64,000 bases of DNA from Verrucomicrobiaceae bacterium (GTDB lineage: Bacteria > Verrucomicrobiota > Verrucomicrobiia > Verrucomicrobiales > Verrucomicrobiaceae): positions 434,001-498,000 of the forward strand of contig JACKQF010000005.1 of assembly GCA_024232965.1 (NCBI GenBank). The letters run 5' to 3'. Made by a program: the position numbers and the translations under genes. The stretch's first letter is position 1. The number at the start of each line of letters is the position of its first letter. Positions 45,204 to 57,100 of this stretch are shown one piece after another. The notes below the pieces were generated by a model. The model was not told the origin of the DNA. It saw only the letters and a list, made by a program, of their open reading frames with translations, and searched no databases.

Positions 45204-46682
45204 TCAAGGCACGATGACCTTGGGCGGCAGCCCGTAGCTTTCCTCCCACCAGGCCACTCGCTCGGCATCGGTCGGCTCGCCCTTTTTGAGACGCTTTTTC
45301 CAGGTGCGCTCGTAGTCACCGCGTTTCGCCCTTTGGATCTCTTCCAGGGTCGGCTCCGTCGGCGGATCAGGCAGCGCCCCGCGATCCCCGGTGGCCTTGA
45401 TCCACTGGTCCATCGCGTCCTGCATTCGCTTCATCAGCGGATCATTGGCACTTGAGGCTGCGACGTTGTGCAATCCTGCAGGATCCGCTTTCAGATCATA
45501 ATACTCCAGCTCAGGTCGTGTCGGTGCGATCCACTGAGCCTGAAAGGCATTCAATTGACCCGCTGCGCCCAGCAACCGCAGCAGCGGCATCCCGGGATAG
45601 CTCGCCTCCTTGTAGCCTGACCAATTCAAGCGCGACAGACTCGGATCAAAATTCTTCACCAACAGGTGATCCATGCCGATCACCGCGCGGATGCGGTCCT
45701 GAGCATCGCCACATCGATCGCGCGCAGCAAAGACCTCCGAACGCACGGGAAACTCAGCGCCCAAAATCGGCTTCCCCTCCATCCAATTCGGAATGGGCAA
45801 CCCCGCAAGTTCAAGAACCGATGGAGCCAGATCGATCAAACTCACCAAGCGATCCTCCACCCCGCCAGCGGCCAGCCCGGGCCCGCGCATGATCAAGGGC
45901 ACTTGCAACCCCTCGACGCTCAGCCACTGCTTGCCCCACGGCATCGGGCGACCGTGATCGGCAAAGAAGATGACGATGGTATTGTCCAGCACACCACCCT
46001 CGCGCAATTGATCCAGGATCACTCCCACCCGCTTGTCCACCATCTCCACACTGCGCTGGTAGGCATACCAGTCGCGACGCATCAGTGGGTGGTCTGGATA
46101 GTTCTCCGGCAGCTTGATATCGCGCAGCTTGGCCTCGTCATACGCTTCAGGAATCGGAAACGGGCGGTGCGGTTCCGCGATCTGGAACTGCGCAAAGAAG
46201 GGCTGCCCAGGCTTGCGCTTTCTCCAGTCGTCGCCATTGAAAAGCACTGCCGGATCGTGCGCAAAGTTGTAGTGCGTCTTGCCCTTTTTGATCAACTTCC
46301 CACTGCGCACCGTGCCCGGAGCCACCGCATTCGTCACAAACCAACCCGCCTCGCGGAGCAGCGTCGGCAGCGGGATGTAGGGTGCCTGGAGCGGCTGCGG
46401 ATTTTCCACATCATGAGCGTGCAGACCGGTCGTGGTCTGATAACAACCCAAGATAAAGGCCGACCGCGAAGCACTGCAAACCGGTGCCGTAGCGTAAGCC
46501 CGGTTGTAACGTCGGCCTTGCAAAGCCAGCCAGTCCAAATTTGGGGTCGTAACCCCCGGGGCACCATAAGCACCGGTGTCCGGCGACATGTCATCGGCGA
46601 CGATCCAGACAAAATTCGGCACTGCCGCAGCCCAAGGCGTTGCGGCCAGACAAAAGAAGATCACAAACAACAGACGGAACAT
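45204..46682 (-). CDS. Secreted sulfatase with CxAxR motif
   Basis: 492 residues from the ATG at 46682 with a signal peptide (MFRLLFVIFFCLAATPWAAA). Metal ligands appear in WIVADDMSPDTGAYG; the formylglycine site is C69-S-A71-S-R73 (APVCSASRSAFILG). Later motifs include FFADHGRPMPWGKQWLS, which marks a heparan N-sulfatase / SGSH-like subgroup, and DYERTWKKR near the C-terminus. A signal-peptide and CxAxR context fits an anaerobic-type or FGE-type maturase encoded elsewhere. It lies 40 bases downstream of a sialidase on the same strand. Confidence 0.88.
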   Translation of the reverse strand: MFRLLFVIFFCLAATPWAAAVPNFVWIVADDMSPDTGAYGAPGVTTPNLDWLALQGRRYNRAYATAPVCSASRSAFILGCYQTTTGLHAHDVENPQPLQAPYIPLPTLLREAGWFVTNAVAPGTVRSGKLIKKGKTHYNFAHDPAVLFNGDDWRKRKPGQPFFAQFQIAEPHRPFPIPEAYDEAKLRDIKLPENYPDHPLMRRDWYAYQRSVEMVDKRVGVILDQLREGGVLDNTIVIFFADHGRPMPWGKQWLSVEGLQVPLIMRGPGLAAGGVEDRLVSLIDLAPSVLELAGLPIPNWMEGKPILGAEFPVRSEVFAARDRCGDAQDRIRAVIGMDHLLVKNFDPSLSRLNWSGYKEASYPGMPLLRLLGAAGQLNAFQAQWIAPTRPELEYYDLKADPAGLHNVAASSANDPLMKRMQDAMDQWIKATGDRGALPDPPTEPTLEEIQRAKRGDYERTWKKRLKKGEPTDAERVAWWEESYGLPPKVIVP

Positions 46683-46722
46683 GATGGCGAGTCTGCCGCC
46701 AACTGATCCGGTGGTCAACCCA

Positions 46723-47934
46723 TCAGGGTGCCGTCAGCCACTCCAGATTGAATCGCGCCAGCGTCAGCCGACCACCCGCGAAGGCGGCCACCCCCTGGCC
46801 GCCCCCACTGCGACCATAGAAGCACAGGATCGTTCCACTCTTGGTCACGCCGATGTCCGAATACATGCTGGGCCCGTCTTCGAGCCGTTTGTTCACTGGC
46901 CACGTTTCACCTTCATCGCGGCTCAACTTCACGCTGACGTTTTTGCGATCGCGATTCTTCCCCGGCTCCGCCTTGCCCTTTTCCTTTTCGAGATTGTGGG
47001 GGTTGGAAAAGAGGATCAAACTTTGGCCGTCGTGGTCGTAGCGCACGATGCCCGCCATGCAGATGGGCTCCAGGAGGGCGTCATCAAACTTCGGCGTGCT
47101 CCAGCCCGTCGCGCCATCAGGACTGAGCGTGACGAGGCGGCGATGCGCCTTGGATTCACTCCGCACGTTCAGCATCACGCTGCCATCCTTGAGCTGAATG
47201 GCCACGGTCTCATTGGGATTGATCCACTCCTCCGTGCATGGCACGGCGATGTCTCCGGCCTTCCAAGTTGCCCCTTGGTCATCGCTGTAGATCGTCGCCG
47301 TCACGCTTGGGCGATGCGCATTGCCGCCCGTGCCAGTGGAGAGCCACACCGGCACGACCAGCCGCCCATTCTCGAGCTGAATGCTGTGATTGGGTCCCGT
47401 TGCCAGCACCTTCCAGTCGTAGTCTTTCTTGAAGGCGTCAAAGGTAGCCGTGATCTCCACAGGCTTGCTGAACGTCAGTCCATCGTCATCGCTGCGCTGG
47501 TAAAAACAGCGCATGTATTCCAGACAAAACAGCATGTGCACCGTGCCATCTTTGTCGGCGATCATCACCGGGTTGTTGTAGGTGACATCGTTGGGATCCA
47601 CGTTTTTCATCTTCAGGGCAAAGGGGTTCTTCACCTTCGGGCCCTCGACATTGGCGATGCTCCTCGGCGCACTCCAGGTCTTCCCCTCGTCCGTGCTGCG
47701 GCGCATGAGGATGCGGATGTCATCCCAGTCACTCACGCCCGCCGCACGCTTGCGGGCCTCGCACCAAGCCAACACCGTGCCCTTCGCCGTCACCACAATC
47801 CCCGGGATGTGATACAGCTGAAAGGCTGGGTCGTCGCCCACGACAAAGAGATCTTGTTTCTCGAGCCAAGGTTCGGCTCTGGCAATAACCACGGAGAAAG
47901 CAAACGACAGGGCAAGGAGGAGATTGGATTTCAT
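46723..47934 (-). CDS. Secreted sialidase paralogue with YHIP in place of YRIP
   Basis: 403 residues from the ATG at 47934, giving a signal peptide (MKSNLLLALSFAFSVVIARA). Asp boxes are present (RSTDEGKTW, RSDDDGLTF, YSDDQGATW, SRDEGETW) and the overall order of motifs (WCEARKRAAG, YNNPVMIADKDG, GPNHSIQLENGRLVVP) parallels the sialidase at 43447. The first catalytic arginine is replaced: Y41-H42-I-P instead of Y-R-I-P. It may therefore be a different glycosidase or a binding propeller. It starts the sialidase-sulfatase operon, divergent from the giant surface gene across a 226-base gap. Confidence 0.8.
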   Translation of the reverse strand: MKSNLLLALSFAFSVVIARAEPWLEKQDLFVVGDDPAFQLYHIPGIVVTAKGTVLAWCEARKRAAGVSDWDDIRILMRRSTDEGKTWSAPRSIANVEGPKVKNPFALKMKNVDPNDVTYNNPVMIADKDGTVHMLFCLEYMRCFYQRSDDDGLTFSKPVEITATFDAFKKDYDWKVLATGPNHSIQLENGRLVVPVWLSTGTGGNAHRPSVTATIYSDDQGATWKAGDIAVPCTEEWINPNETVAIQLKDGSVMLNVRSESKAHRRLVTLSPDGATGWSTPKFDDALLEPICMAGIVRYDHDGQSLILFSNPHNLEKEKGKAEPGKNRDRKNVSVKLSRDEGETWPVNKRLEDGPSMYSDIGVTKSGTILCFYGRSGGGQGVAAFAGGRLTLARFNLEWLTAP

Positions 47935-48126
47935 GGCGGAGATCAAACCAACGAATCCTGAGGTAGCATCTGCCTGGTAAAGGCAACTAACCAACCCACG
48001 CAACAGGAGACTGGCATTGCGCTTCCCGTCGGTTCAGCCACCGATCCACTCCGTGAAGCAAGATGGATACCACTGCCAAACCTAAACGTTCCGTCAAAAT
48101 TATATTGGCGCACCACCCCCTGATAG

Positions 48127-48143
48127 ATAAGCTTTCCGCTTAT
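48127..48143 (+). promoter_or_regulatory. Hairpin just upstream of the giant surface-protein gene
   Basis: ATAAGC (48127-48132) and GCTTAT (48138-48143) form a perfect 6-bp stem with loop TTTCC, 17 bases before the ATG at 48161. It could be a leader hairpin or an operator. The rest of the 226-base divergent gap (47935-48160) shows an AT-rich patch (AAAATTATATTGG, about 48097-48109) as a possible promoter and no gene. Confidence 0.4.
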
Positions 48144-48160
48144 TATCTGACACGCCTTTT

Positions 48161-51100
48161 ATGAGCCAAGTATTGCGCTTTTCTCTCACCCTGGGCTTGC
48201 TGCTCAGCATCGTCCCCCAAAGCTCAGCCGATGTGCTGGCCATCACACACGCGGATTTCTCCAATACAAGTGTGGTGAACAATGTCTGGCCACCGGATGT
48301 GCCAAACAACATTGGTCTCGGAGCGAACGGATTCTATTACGGCTATTACGGCGGAGTGGACAACACCGGTGGTGCGTTCACGACTGGCACGAGCGGGGCC
48401 GGGCTAATGCAGCCGGGGATGGATGGTCCCCGTCCGATCTGGTGGGCTGACGTGGGAGGCACGAATGCCCCCAGCATCGTCTCCTTCATGCAACACCCGG
48501 GATCAGCCGGGCAACCTGCGGTGAGGCGTTATGTGGTCGGTTCAGCAGGCGAGCCCGCCTACACGGGAACAGTCCGTGTTGTCGGACGTTACTACGACCT
48601 CAACGGAGGTTCCACCAAGGTGCTGGTGGCAGTGGACCCGGACGGTGATGCTGGTGGCTTGGAGCGCGAATTCCGGTTGCCTTACGCTGAGCTGGTTGGC
48701 CCCACACCGGTGGCGTTCGATTTCACGACGTCAGTGTCGCCGGGCACGACGATCGACTTCGCGGTGTTTCCAAATGGAGCCTACAACTCGGACGCGACAG
48801 GTGCCGTGGCATGGATTGTCACCGAGGATGTGCCTGTGCCCACCAATGTGGTGGCGACCAACTACAACTCTCCGCAGTTTTCCACCGGCAGCGGAGCTCA
48901 GGACACGCGTGGGCTGATCTTTGCCTTGGTCACCGATGGCGTGGCTACGGCGGCGGACTTGGATTGCTTCGACACCTATCCCGGCAGCGGGCACCCTTAT
49001 CAGTTCGCTGGTCTGCTCTATTCTGAAAACCCTGGAAGTGGCAAGGCGACACGGTTCGATCAGGTCAAGCTGGACATCGGTACAGCCTTTCCGGATGGCG
49101 GCGACTTCGCAGAGCTGCCGCGGCTTTTTCTGCTGCGGCACAACTCAGATCCGGGCTCCAGCAATCCCGTGGCGGATGAGCGCTATGCCCTACTGCCAGT
49201 GATTCCCGTGAAGTCGGACAATGCCGCGGGGCGTCCTGCTTATACATTTGACCTCACATCACTCACGGCATCCGAGCGCACAGGCTATGGGTTTGCCGTG
49301 GTAGGGCCAGGCTCGGGAACAAATCACTTCATCTCCGTTTCTGAAATCTCGGCGACTGGAACTCGTGTCGCGGACACTGGCGTCATCGCAGCACAGCCCT
49401 ATTGGGTGAGCTACGGTGGTAACCGTTATGCCCTCACCCTGACGCGGGGCACCTGGGAACAGTGTGAAGCCGAAGCCGTCAGCTACGGCGGGCATCTGGT
49501 CTCCATCAACTCAGCCAACGAGAACGATTGGGTTTTTGAAACCTTCAGTCGGAGTGCCAGCACCTACATCGGCCTCCGGCAGAATCCGCTCCAGTCCAAT
49601 ACAGAACCACGCGGGGGCTGGACTTGGATGGACGGCACGGTGTTGAATCAGGCCAATGGTGATGCCGTGCCCGGAGTCTATGAGAACTGGAACGATGCCG
49701 AGTATGGCGGCAGCGAGCCGAATCACGCCTACGGAGCCGGGGAGGACTATGCGTGTTTTCACCCTTCGGTGTTCAGTGGGCGCAGCACGTGGGGTGATAT
49801 CAAGAACGCGGGCTTCCCTGAAACCAGTGACTACCGTGGCATCATCGAGCTTCCCGGCACAGGCGGCGGCGTATCGACCTACCTGACATCGGTGCCAGGC
49901 ACGGCGAACATCTATGGTGCAGGTGCCGATCTGCGCACACCGCCGGAAAGCACCACGCCCACCGTCAACGGTGGCGGCACTGGCGGTTCGGCACCGCCGT
50001 ACGTCAGTCTGCCTTCGGGGGCGAGCGCCATCACCTTTTCCAGCATCACCGGCAGCGTGTCCTACGGAGGCACCGGGAGCCTGCAAAACTTCCCACCAGA
50101 TGGCACATCAACGTGGTCCACGACCATTTCACCGACAGCCGGCTTCAATGGCCATGCTGGCTTGGTCAATGGATACGGCGGAGGATTTCTGGTCGGGGTG
50201 TTCGTGAAGGAAGACGGTTCCGTGGCAACGCTGCCACCGGCCTTGGACTTCTCCAGCGGAGCCAACCGGCAGGACTTCACCACCCTGACGCCGATGCTGA
50301 ATCAGCCCTTCTTTATCGGAGACGGACTCACTGGAAGCGGCACTGGAGCCATGCAGCAGTTCTTTGTGCCCGCAGGGGCCACTCGACTCTACCTTGGCGT
50401 CGCCGATGCCTACGACGGAACGCCCTTCCAAAATGCCGCCGGTGCTGGTGCCTATCAGGACAATAGCGGTGCCTTTGAGGCAAGGCTGGAGATCGATTCC
50501 AATCCCTACTTCATCAATTCCCGTTTTCCTGCCAGTGGCACACCGCTCACTCTGGTCGGCGGACAGGCTCCCTACGATCCGGTGACGATCAGCGCGGGTG
50601 CTCTGCCTCCCGGCATCACCATCAACGACAAAACCGTGCAGGGCCGCGCCACGGAAGAAGGGCAATACACGTTCACCGTGCGTTCGCAAGACGCTGCGGA
50701 TGTAGAGGCGACCAAGTCCTTCACCGTGAACGTTGCACCAGCGCCAGGCAGCATGATCGCTTGGTGGAAGGGAGACCAGGGGGGCGAGGACAGCGCAGGC
50801 ACCCATCATGCCACTTTTGGCGGCAACGCCAATGTCGTCGCCGGAGGCTTCGTCGGCGGCAAAGGTTTCCTATTTGATGGTGACGACGACTACCTTACCG
50901 TACCGGATGCTTCTGAACTGAACCTCACAGGCGATTTTACCATTGAGACCTGGGTGCGTCTTTACAGCAACGTCGCCCAAGAGCCGACCATCGTGTCAAA
51001 ACGCAGTTCCGACGGACGCGAAGTCTCCTACGTGCTCTTCGTCGAGGCGGATGGTCGACTCACCTTTGCCTCCCGTGCGCTTGATAGCCAAACCCGCGAC

Positions 51101-54100
51101 TGGGTGGAGACCTCCACCCCCGCGGGTGTGACGGTCGGTAACGACGGACTGTGGACGCACGTGGCGGTCAGCTGCTCAGGCTCCACGATGAAGTTTTATC
51201 TGAACGGCAATCTGGTGCACACGGGCACCCATCCATTGCGACCCACCACCACCGCACCGCTCACCATCGGCGGGGGACTGATTGGCGGCACCCTATTCGG
51301 CGACTGGGACGGATTCATTGATGAACTCTCCATTTATGACCGGGCACTAAAGGCCTCCGAAATCAGTGCCATCGCTGGCGCCGACAACCTGGGTAAGGTT
51401 TTCCGCGTGAAGCCTGTCATGACCGATGAAACCTTCCCCTTCGCCGGTGGCCAGCTTTCTCTTGAAGGCGGAACTGGTCCCTTGGTAGTCAGCATCACCG
51501 ACGGCACCTTGCCTTCTGGTCTCAGTCTTTCGGCAGGTGGACTCGTCACTGGCACGGCGGCAAATGGCCCCTACAACTTCACCCTGCGCGTCGCAGAATC
51601 TGGGAATCACCTCAACTACACCGTGCGCATATTCACCGGCACCCTAGAAAATGCCATCCCGCCACCTGCCGGCCTAGCCGCATGGTGGCCAGCGCAGAAT
51701 ACCGTGGCGGATATCATCGGTGGCGACCACCTCTCGGCTCCCGACAACAGCCCTCAATACACCGCAGGCAAAGTCGGTCGTGCCTTCAGCTTTAATGGCA
51801 CAAGTCAGAGTCTGCAAACCGCCCCCACGGATCTGATGAAACATCTGCCACTGACCATCGAGGCGTGGATCAAACCGGAGGCCCACACCACGGGTAACAT
51901 CGTTTCGTATTTGCCGACCAACGTCATCGCCAATGACCGGCAGAACTTCGGCGGACATGGCTTTGGTGCCCATCTTTACCCAGACGGCTCCATGCTCAAA
52001 GTCGGCATCGAAGGAACCACGGAAGATTTCCGCACCGTGCCGAATGTCACCTTCACCGATGGTGCCTGGGTTCACGTCGCGGTGGTCTACACCGACGGCA
52101 ACGTCAAAACCTACGTCGATGGCGAGTTGAAAGACAGCTACGACTTTGAACAGGGAGCACTCAACGGCGGCGACATCATTCGCATCGGCCGTCATAACGA
52201 TGACACCGGCTATGGCTCCCTACGTTTCTTCAAGGGTGCCATCGACGAACCCTCCGTTTACTGGGCGGCACTCAGCCCTGAGCAAGTGCAGGCTCTCTAC
52301 TTGGCCGGTGCCGGCGGGAAGCAGCGCAACGACGCGGGCCTAGAGTTCTTCATGGGTTCCACCCAAGAAGAAGTAAGTCTCTGGACCTATGGTGGCATCG
52401 ATACCGGCGACATCGATCCTTCCACCTTCGTTCTGAATGAAACCCTAGTGACGGCCGGAAGTATCCGCTACTGGGGTGATTTGGCAGGCGGCACCGTGGC
52501 GATCAATCCCACCGCGACCGCCCTCAAAGAACTCGGTGCGGGCGGTTATTACATCCACACCCTGCCGAATCAAATCCGGCAGCATCCTGGGGGCAGCGGA
52601 AGACCAACCGTGGTCCGCTGGACAGCTCCAGCGGCAGGCCGATACGCCGTGTGCGGTTCGTTCACCGGCTTGGATGAATATGGCACCAGCACTGACGTCC
52701 ATGTGTATCACAATACCCTGCCCATGACGCAGACCAACGGTGACGCCGCCAATGGGATCGTGAATTCCGAGTTCATGGGCAATGGCCACTCCTTCACCGG
52801 CGTGATTGATGCCCAAACGGGCCACACCGTTGACTTCATCATCGGACCCAACGGATCCCCCTCTTTCGACAGCACCGGCACCTTCGCTTCAGTAGTCTAT
52901 CTCGGCCCTTCATTGATCGGCCCTGCCAACCTCACCATCCAGACTGACCCACCACCCACCACCGAGCGAGTGTGGATTTTTGAGACCGAGTTCCCGACCC
53001 CAGGCTTCGTCAATCCCTCACTGCGAGTGCAGTATGCCGAGGCCAACACACCCGATACCTGGCACGACATCGATGTCGAAGACGGCACCAACTCCATGAC
53101 CCCGCCGGAGGCTGGAGAAGACACCTGGACGCTGCTGGCTTCCTACTTCGTGGTGCCAGCAGGCAACTACAAGTTCCGCGTCGTCGCCTCAGCCACTGGC
53201 TACGCCGACAGCCCAGGGCCTGCCTTTGGCGTCGAGGCCCTCGGCGAACCCGGCACCAACCCCATCGCCATCGGCACCCCCGGCGAACCGCCACCTGATC
53301 CCCCGCTGACCGCCATGCCCGCCGCCAGTAAGGTGACCTACAGCATCAATGGCAAAACCAGCCCCACCACCGCCAAACAAGGTCAAGTGGCCAAGTTCAC
53401 CATCACCCAGCCACTTCCTCCTGGTACCCCCAACCCAGATATCGTGGTGCAATGGTCCTCCACTCCTGCCGACGATCAAAGCTGGGACAGCTTGGACAAC
53501 CAAACCCTCACCTACAACAAGACCACCAAGCTCTGGACGGTCTCTACCCCCACGCTACCCGCCGGACCCGGCATCTATTTCCGCACCCTGACGAAAGGCA
53601 ACGGCAGGCTTCCCGCCGCAGGCCCCATTGTCAGTTCCGTCCTCAAGCTCCTCGGCCCCGTCAACATCACACCCGGCCCCATCTGGTCCTTTGCCAGCGT
53701 CCGCTGCGAAAGCTCCTCTGATGGCAGCGGAAAAACCGCCACCACCGGTGATACCATCACCTACACCTTGAGGTTTGAAAACAACGGTGCCGCTCCCGCC
53801 ACCGACGTCCTCGCTAGCTTACCCGTTCCCGCTGGCACCGTTCTCAGCGGCGGCACATCGGCAGACCTCACCACCGTTGTCACATCCCAAAACATCAACA
53901 CCATCAAGAAGCTCACTTGGTCCATTCCCTCCCTGGCCCCCGGTGTGCGAGTGGATAAGGAGATCCGGGTGACCGTCAAGGATACGACTTCCGCCGATGT
54001 GGTCCTACTCAAGACCGCCGTCATATTGAAATCAGACGAACTCGCTGGCCCCTTGAATACCTCGGGCAATCCCAACGTGGTGCAGACCGACATCAAGACC

Positions 54101-57100
54101 AAGATCTTCTCCGCGCTCAGGCTCACGCTCACGTCCAGTGCTTCGCCTTCTTCTCAGACTTCCGCCGGTGTGCTCAGTGCCGGACAGCCCGTGTATTACA
54201 CACTGACAGCAGAGAATCGCAGCGGCAAGACTCTCGACAACGCCGTCGCCACCCTCAAGGTGCCACTCGGCCTGCAATTGGAAGCGATAAGCTATATGAA
54301 CAGCGTCACCGGCGAGTTTGATCGTGCGACACAGGATCCCACCATCTTCACCAATCCCATCGTCTCACCGCCGGGCTACCAGCAGCAGCGCTCCATCACG
54401 TGGACGATTGGCACTCTGCTGTCAACGCAGACCAAGGTCATGAAGTTCACGCTACGTGTAATGTATGACCTCCAGTCCTACCGTGTCGACAACGGCGTCT
54501 CCATCACCAACACCATCGCGATCAGCGACTACAACTTCACGGGCAAGTCCGGCACGAAAGTGTTGCGCGCCTTTACCAACAACATCCCGCCCGTCTTCTT
54601 TTCGCTCAGCGATTATCCGTATTTGCTGCGTGCCCCCAACCTAACGCTGAAAAAAGAAGCCTACGCCGACGGCAAAACATCGGATACCAACTTGCCCGTT
54701 GGCCCATTCTTGACCACCAGCGTCAAGGGGATTGGCACCGTCGCAGCGCCGCTAAAGGGCACCCGCATCACCTACCAGCTGATTTGGAGAAATGCGCTCT
54801 ACCCCGCCTCCGATCCGTCCGATACTCGCCTGCCTGCCGAGGCCAAAAACGTCATCCTTCGCGATGAAATCCCCGCCGGCACCACCTTCATGGGCTTCAT
54901 CCGGCTCAATGGCGTCCTGCTGGCCAGCGATGCGGACTTCACCTTCCGGGACAAGGCAGGCAAAGTCATACCCAGCAACAGTCCCCGCTTCACCGAGACT
55001 CGCTTCATCGAAGTTGCCTTGGGTAACCTCGGTGCTGGTGCTTGGGGTTATCTCACCTACGACGTCAGCGCCACCGCCGCAGAGGGCAGCCCGCTCATCA
55101 GCCGCGCCCAGGGTTCACTCATTCCCGCACCCACCGCAGGTAGCCCCAAATATGAAGGCTACGCCATCTGGTGTGACAATCGCCTCGTCGGCGGCGTGGC
55201 TACGCCACCCCTTCTCACCAGCTATGTTGTCCCGCCGAACAGCCTCGTGCAGACCTACATTCAACCCACCAATCGCTCCCCTAAACCCGGTGAATCCGTG
55301 CGGCTGGAGATCCCTTACACCGTGGATGGTTCCACCACTGCCCCCATCAAGGATTTGACCGTCACCGTCACTGTGCCCAAGCCCTTCACGGTGCCGACCA
55401 ACGGCCATGGCCAGGTGGACATCACCCAACCGCTGAACGCCACCTCGCGCAGCCTCCGCGCTTATCAGCCCGGCGAATCCCACACCATCACCTCGCGCAC
55501 CAACGACACGCTGGTGACCTTCAATCTCACTTCACTCCCCGCAGGGAGAAAAGGCGTCATCGCCACTACCGTCAGCCTACCCTCCAGCATCCCCGCCACC
55601 TTCCGCACAGCGGAGGGCTATATCAAAGACCCGGTCACCATCCGGGCAGAGATCAAAGGCAAACGCACCTTGCCAAAAATCGCCGATCTCAATGCTGTCA
55701 GCGCAGACTGCGTCCTCTGTCCGATGCCTTTGCCTGCGCCCAGCCCCGTGGCACTGGCCGTCGCTGCTGCTGGCGCAGCCGCTCCGGTCCCAGAAAAACC
55801 CATGGGTGAAGTCTTCGTTGGTCGCACCTTCCCGTTCACGGTGAATCCCGGAGATGCCTTCGACATGATCGTCTTCTTCGGCAATCACTCCGACACCTTG
55901 GTGCAAGGCGGCAAAGTCGGCATGCCCATCCCGGATGGCCTCACGCTCGAGTCACAGACGCCGGTCACCTACTACTACCCCGGCAACACTCCCTCTGACG
56001 ACCACATCTACGAACGCTACAACGTCGCCACGACCAAAGTTTTCAACGGCAAGAAAGTCTTCCATATAGAAACGTTGGACCTGTTTCCCGGCTCTGTCGC
56101 AGCGGTGCATCTCACCTTCCGCGTCAGCCCGGATTTTAACGGCACCACCATTACCGACAACTTCCTCTGCATCAGCACCTCCAATATTTACGCCAAGGTC
56201 GCCCCACCGATGCACATCCGTGTGCCGCAGCGCATCAATGGCCTCCTGCCACCATCTTCGGTGACGCTCGCCGGCATGACGCCTTGGTTGGAAGGAGTGA
56301 TGTTCAACGGAACCCCCGCGCTGGGAAATCAGACCTACCGTGTCGGATCACGACACATCAACATCGCCAACGCAGAGTTCCTCCAACTCACCAATGGCAG
56401 CGTCGTCATCCGCCTACCCGACGGGCGTTCCGCCGTCATCGGGCCGGATAGCCTTGTCAATTCCGCCCCAGGCAACATCATTGCGGATGATGGAGAGGTA
56501 CGCATCGCCGTCAGCCACTCCTCCGTCTCTTCGGTCAGCATCTCTGGCATCACTGGCACCCGATTCTCCGGCACTCGCACCTTCGCGCCCAGCGCACTCC
56601 TCAGCGGCCTGCTTGTGCCCAACAGCGTGGCGAACATGGTCGCTGCTGGCGGCGGCAACTTGGTCGCTGCGGGGGGAGGCAACTTGGTCGCCGCAGGTGG
56701 TCTCAACCTTATCGGCCTGGACGGCGGTTCACTCGTGCCAATCTCTCCCATTGCCTCCTCCATGGTGGCTGCAGGCGGTGGCAATATGGTCGCAGCAGGT
56801 GCAGGTAACATAGTAGCCGCGGGTGGCCTCAATCTCATCGGCCTCGATGGTGGCTCTCTCGTCGCCGCCGGCGGTCTCAACCTCATCGGCAATGACGGCG
56901 GCAGCCTCGTTGCTGCGGGTGGCGGCAACATGGTGGCAGCTGGCGGCGGAAACTTGGTCGCCGCAGGTGGTCTCAACCTCACCGCCACACGCATCGCTCA
57001 GATGATCGGTCTGGATGGCGGCAGCCTCACCAGCGTGCCCGTCTCAGGCTTTGGTGCCGGCATCACGCTCTCGGGCATCTCCGCCATGAAATTGGGCAGT

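Noticed and set aside
54792..55358. Plus-strand frame of 188 codons inside the giant protein.
   Set aside because: Another frame of the giant gene; composition (Ser, Pro, Arg) is typical of a frame shadow.
56630..57060. Glycine-rich DNA repeats considered as a CRISPR-like or satellite array.
   Set aside because: The repeats are in one reading frame, vary at third positions and have no spacer structure; they encode protein.
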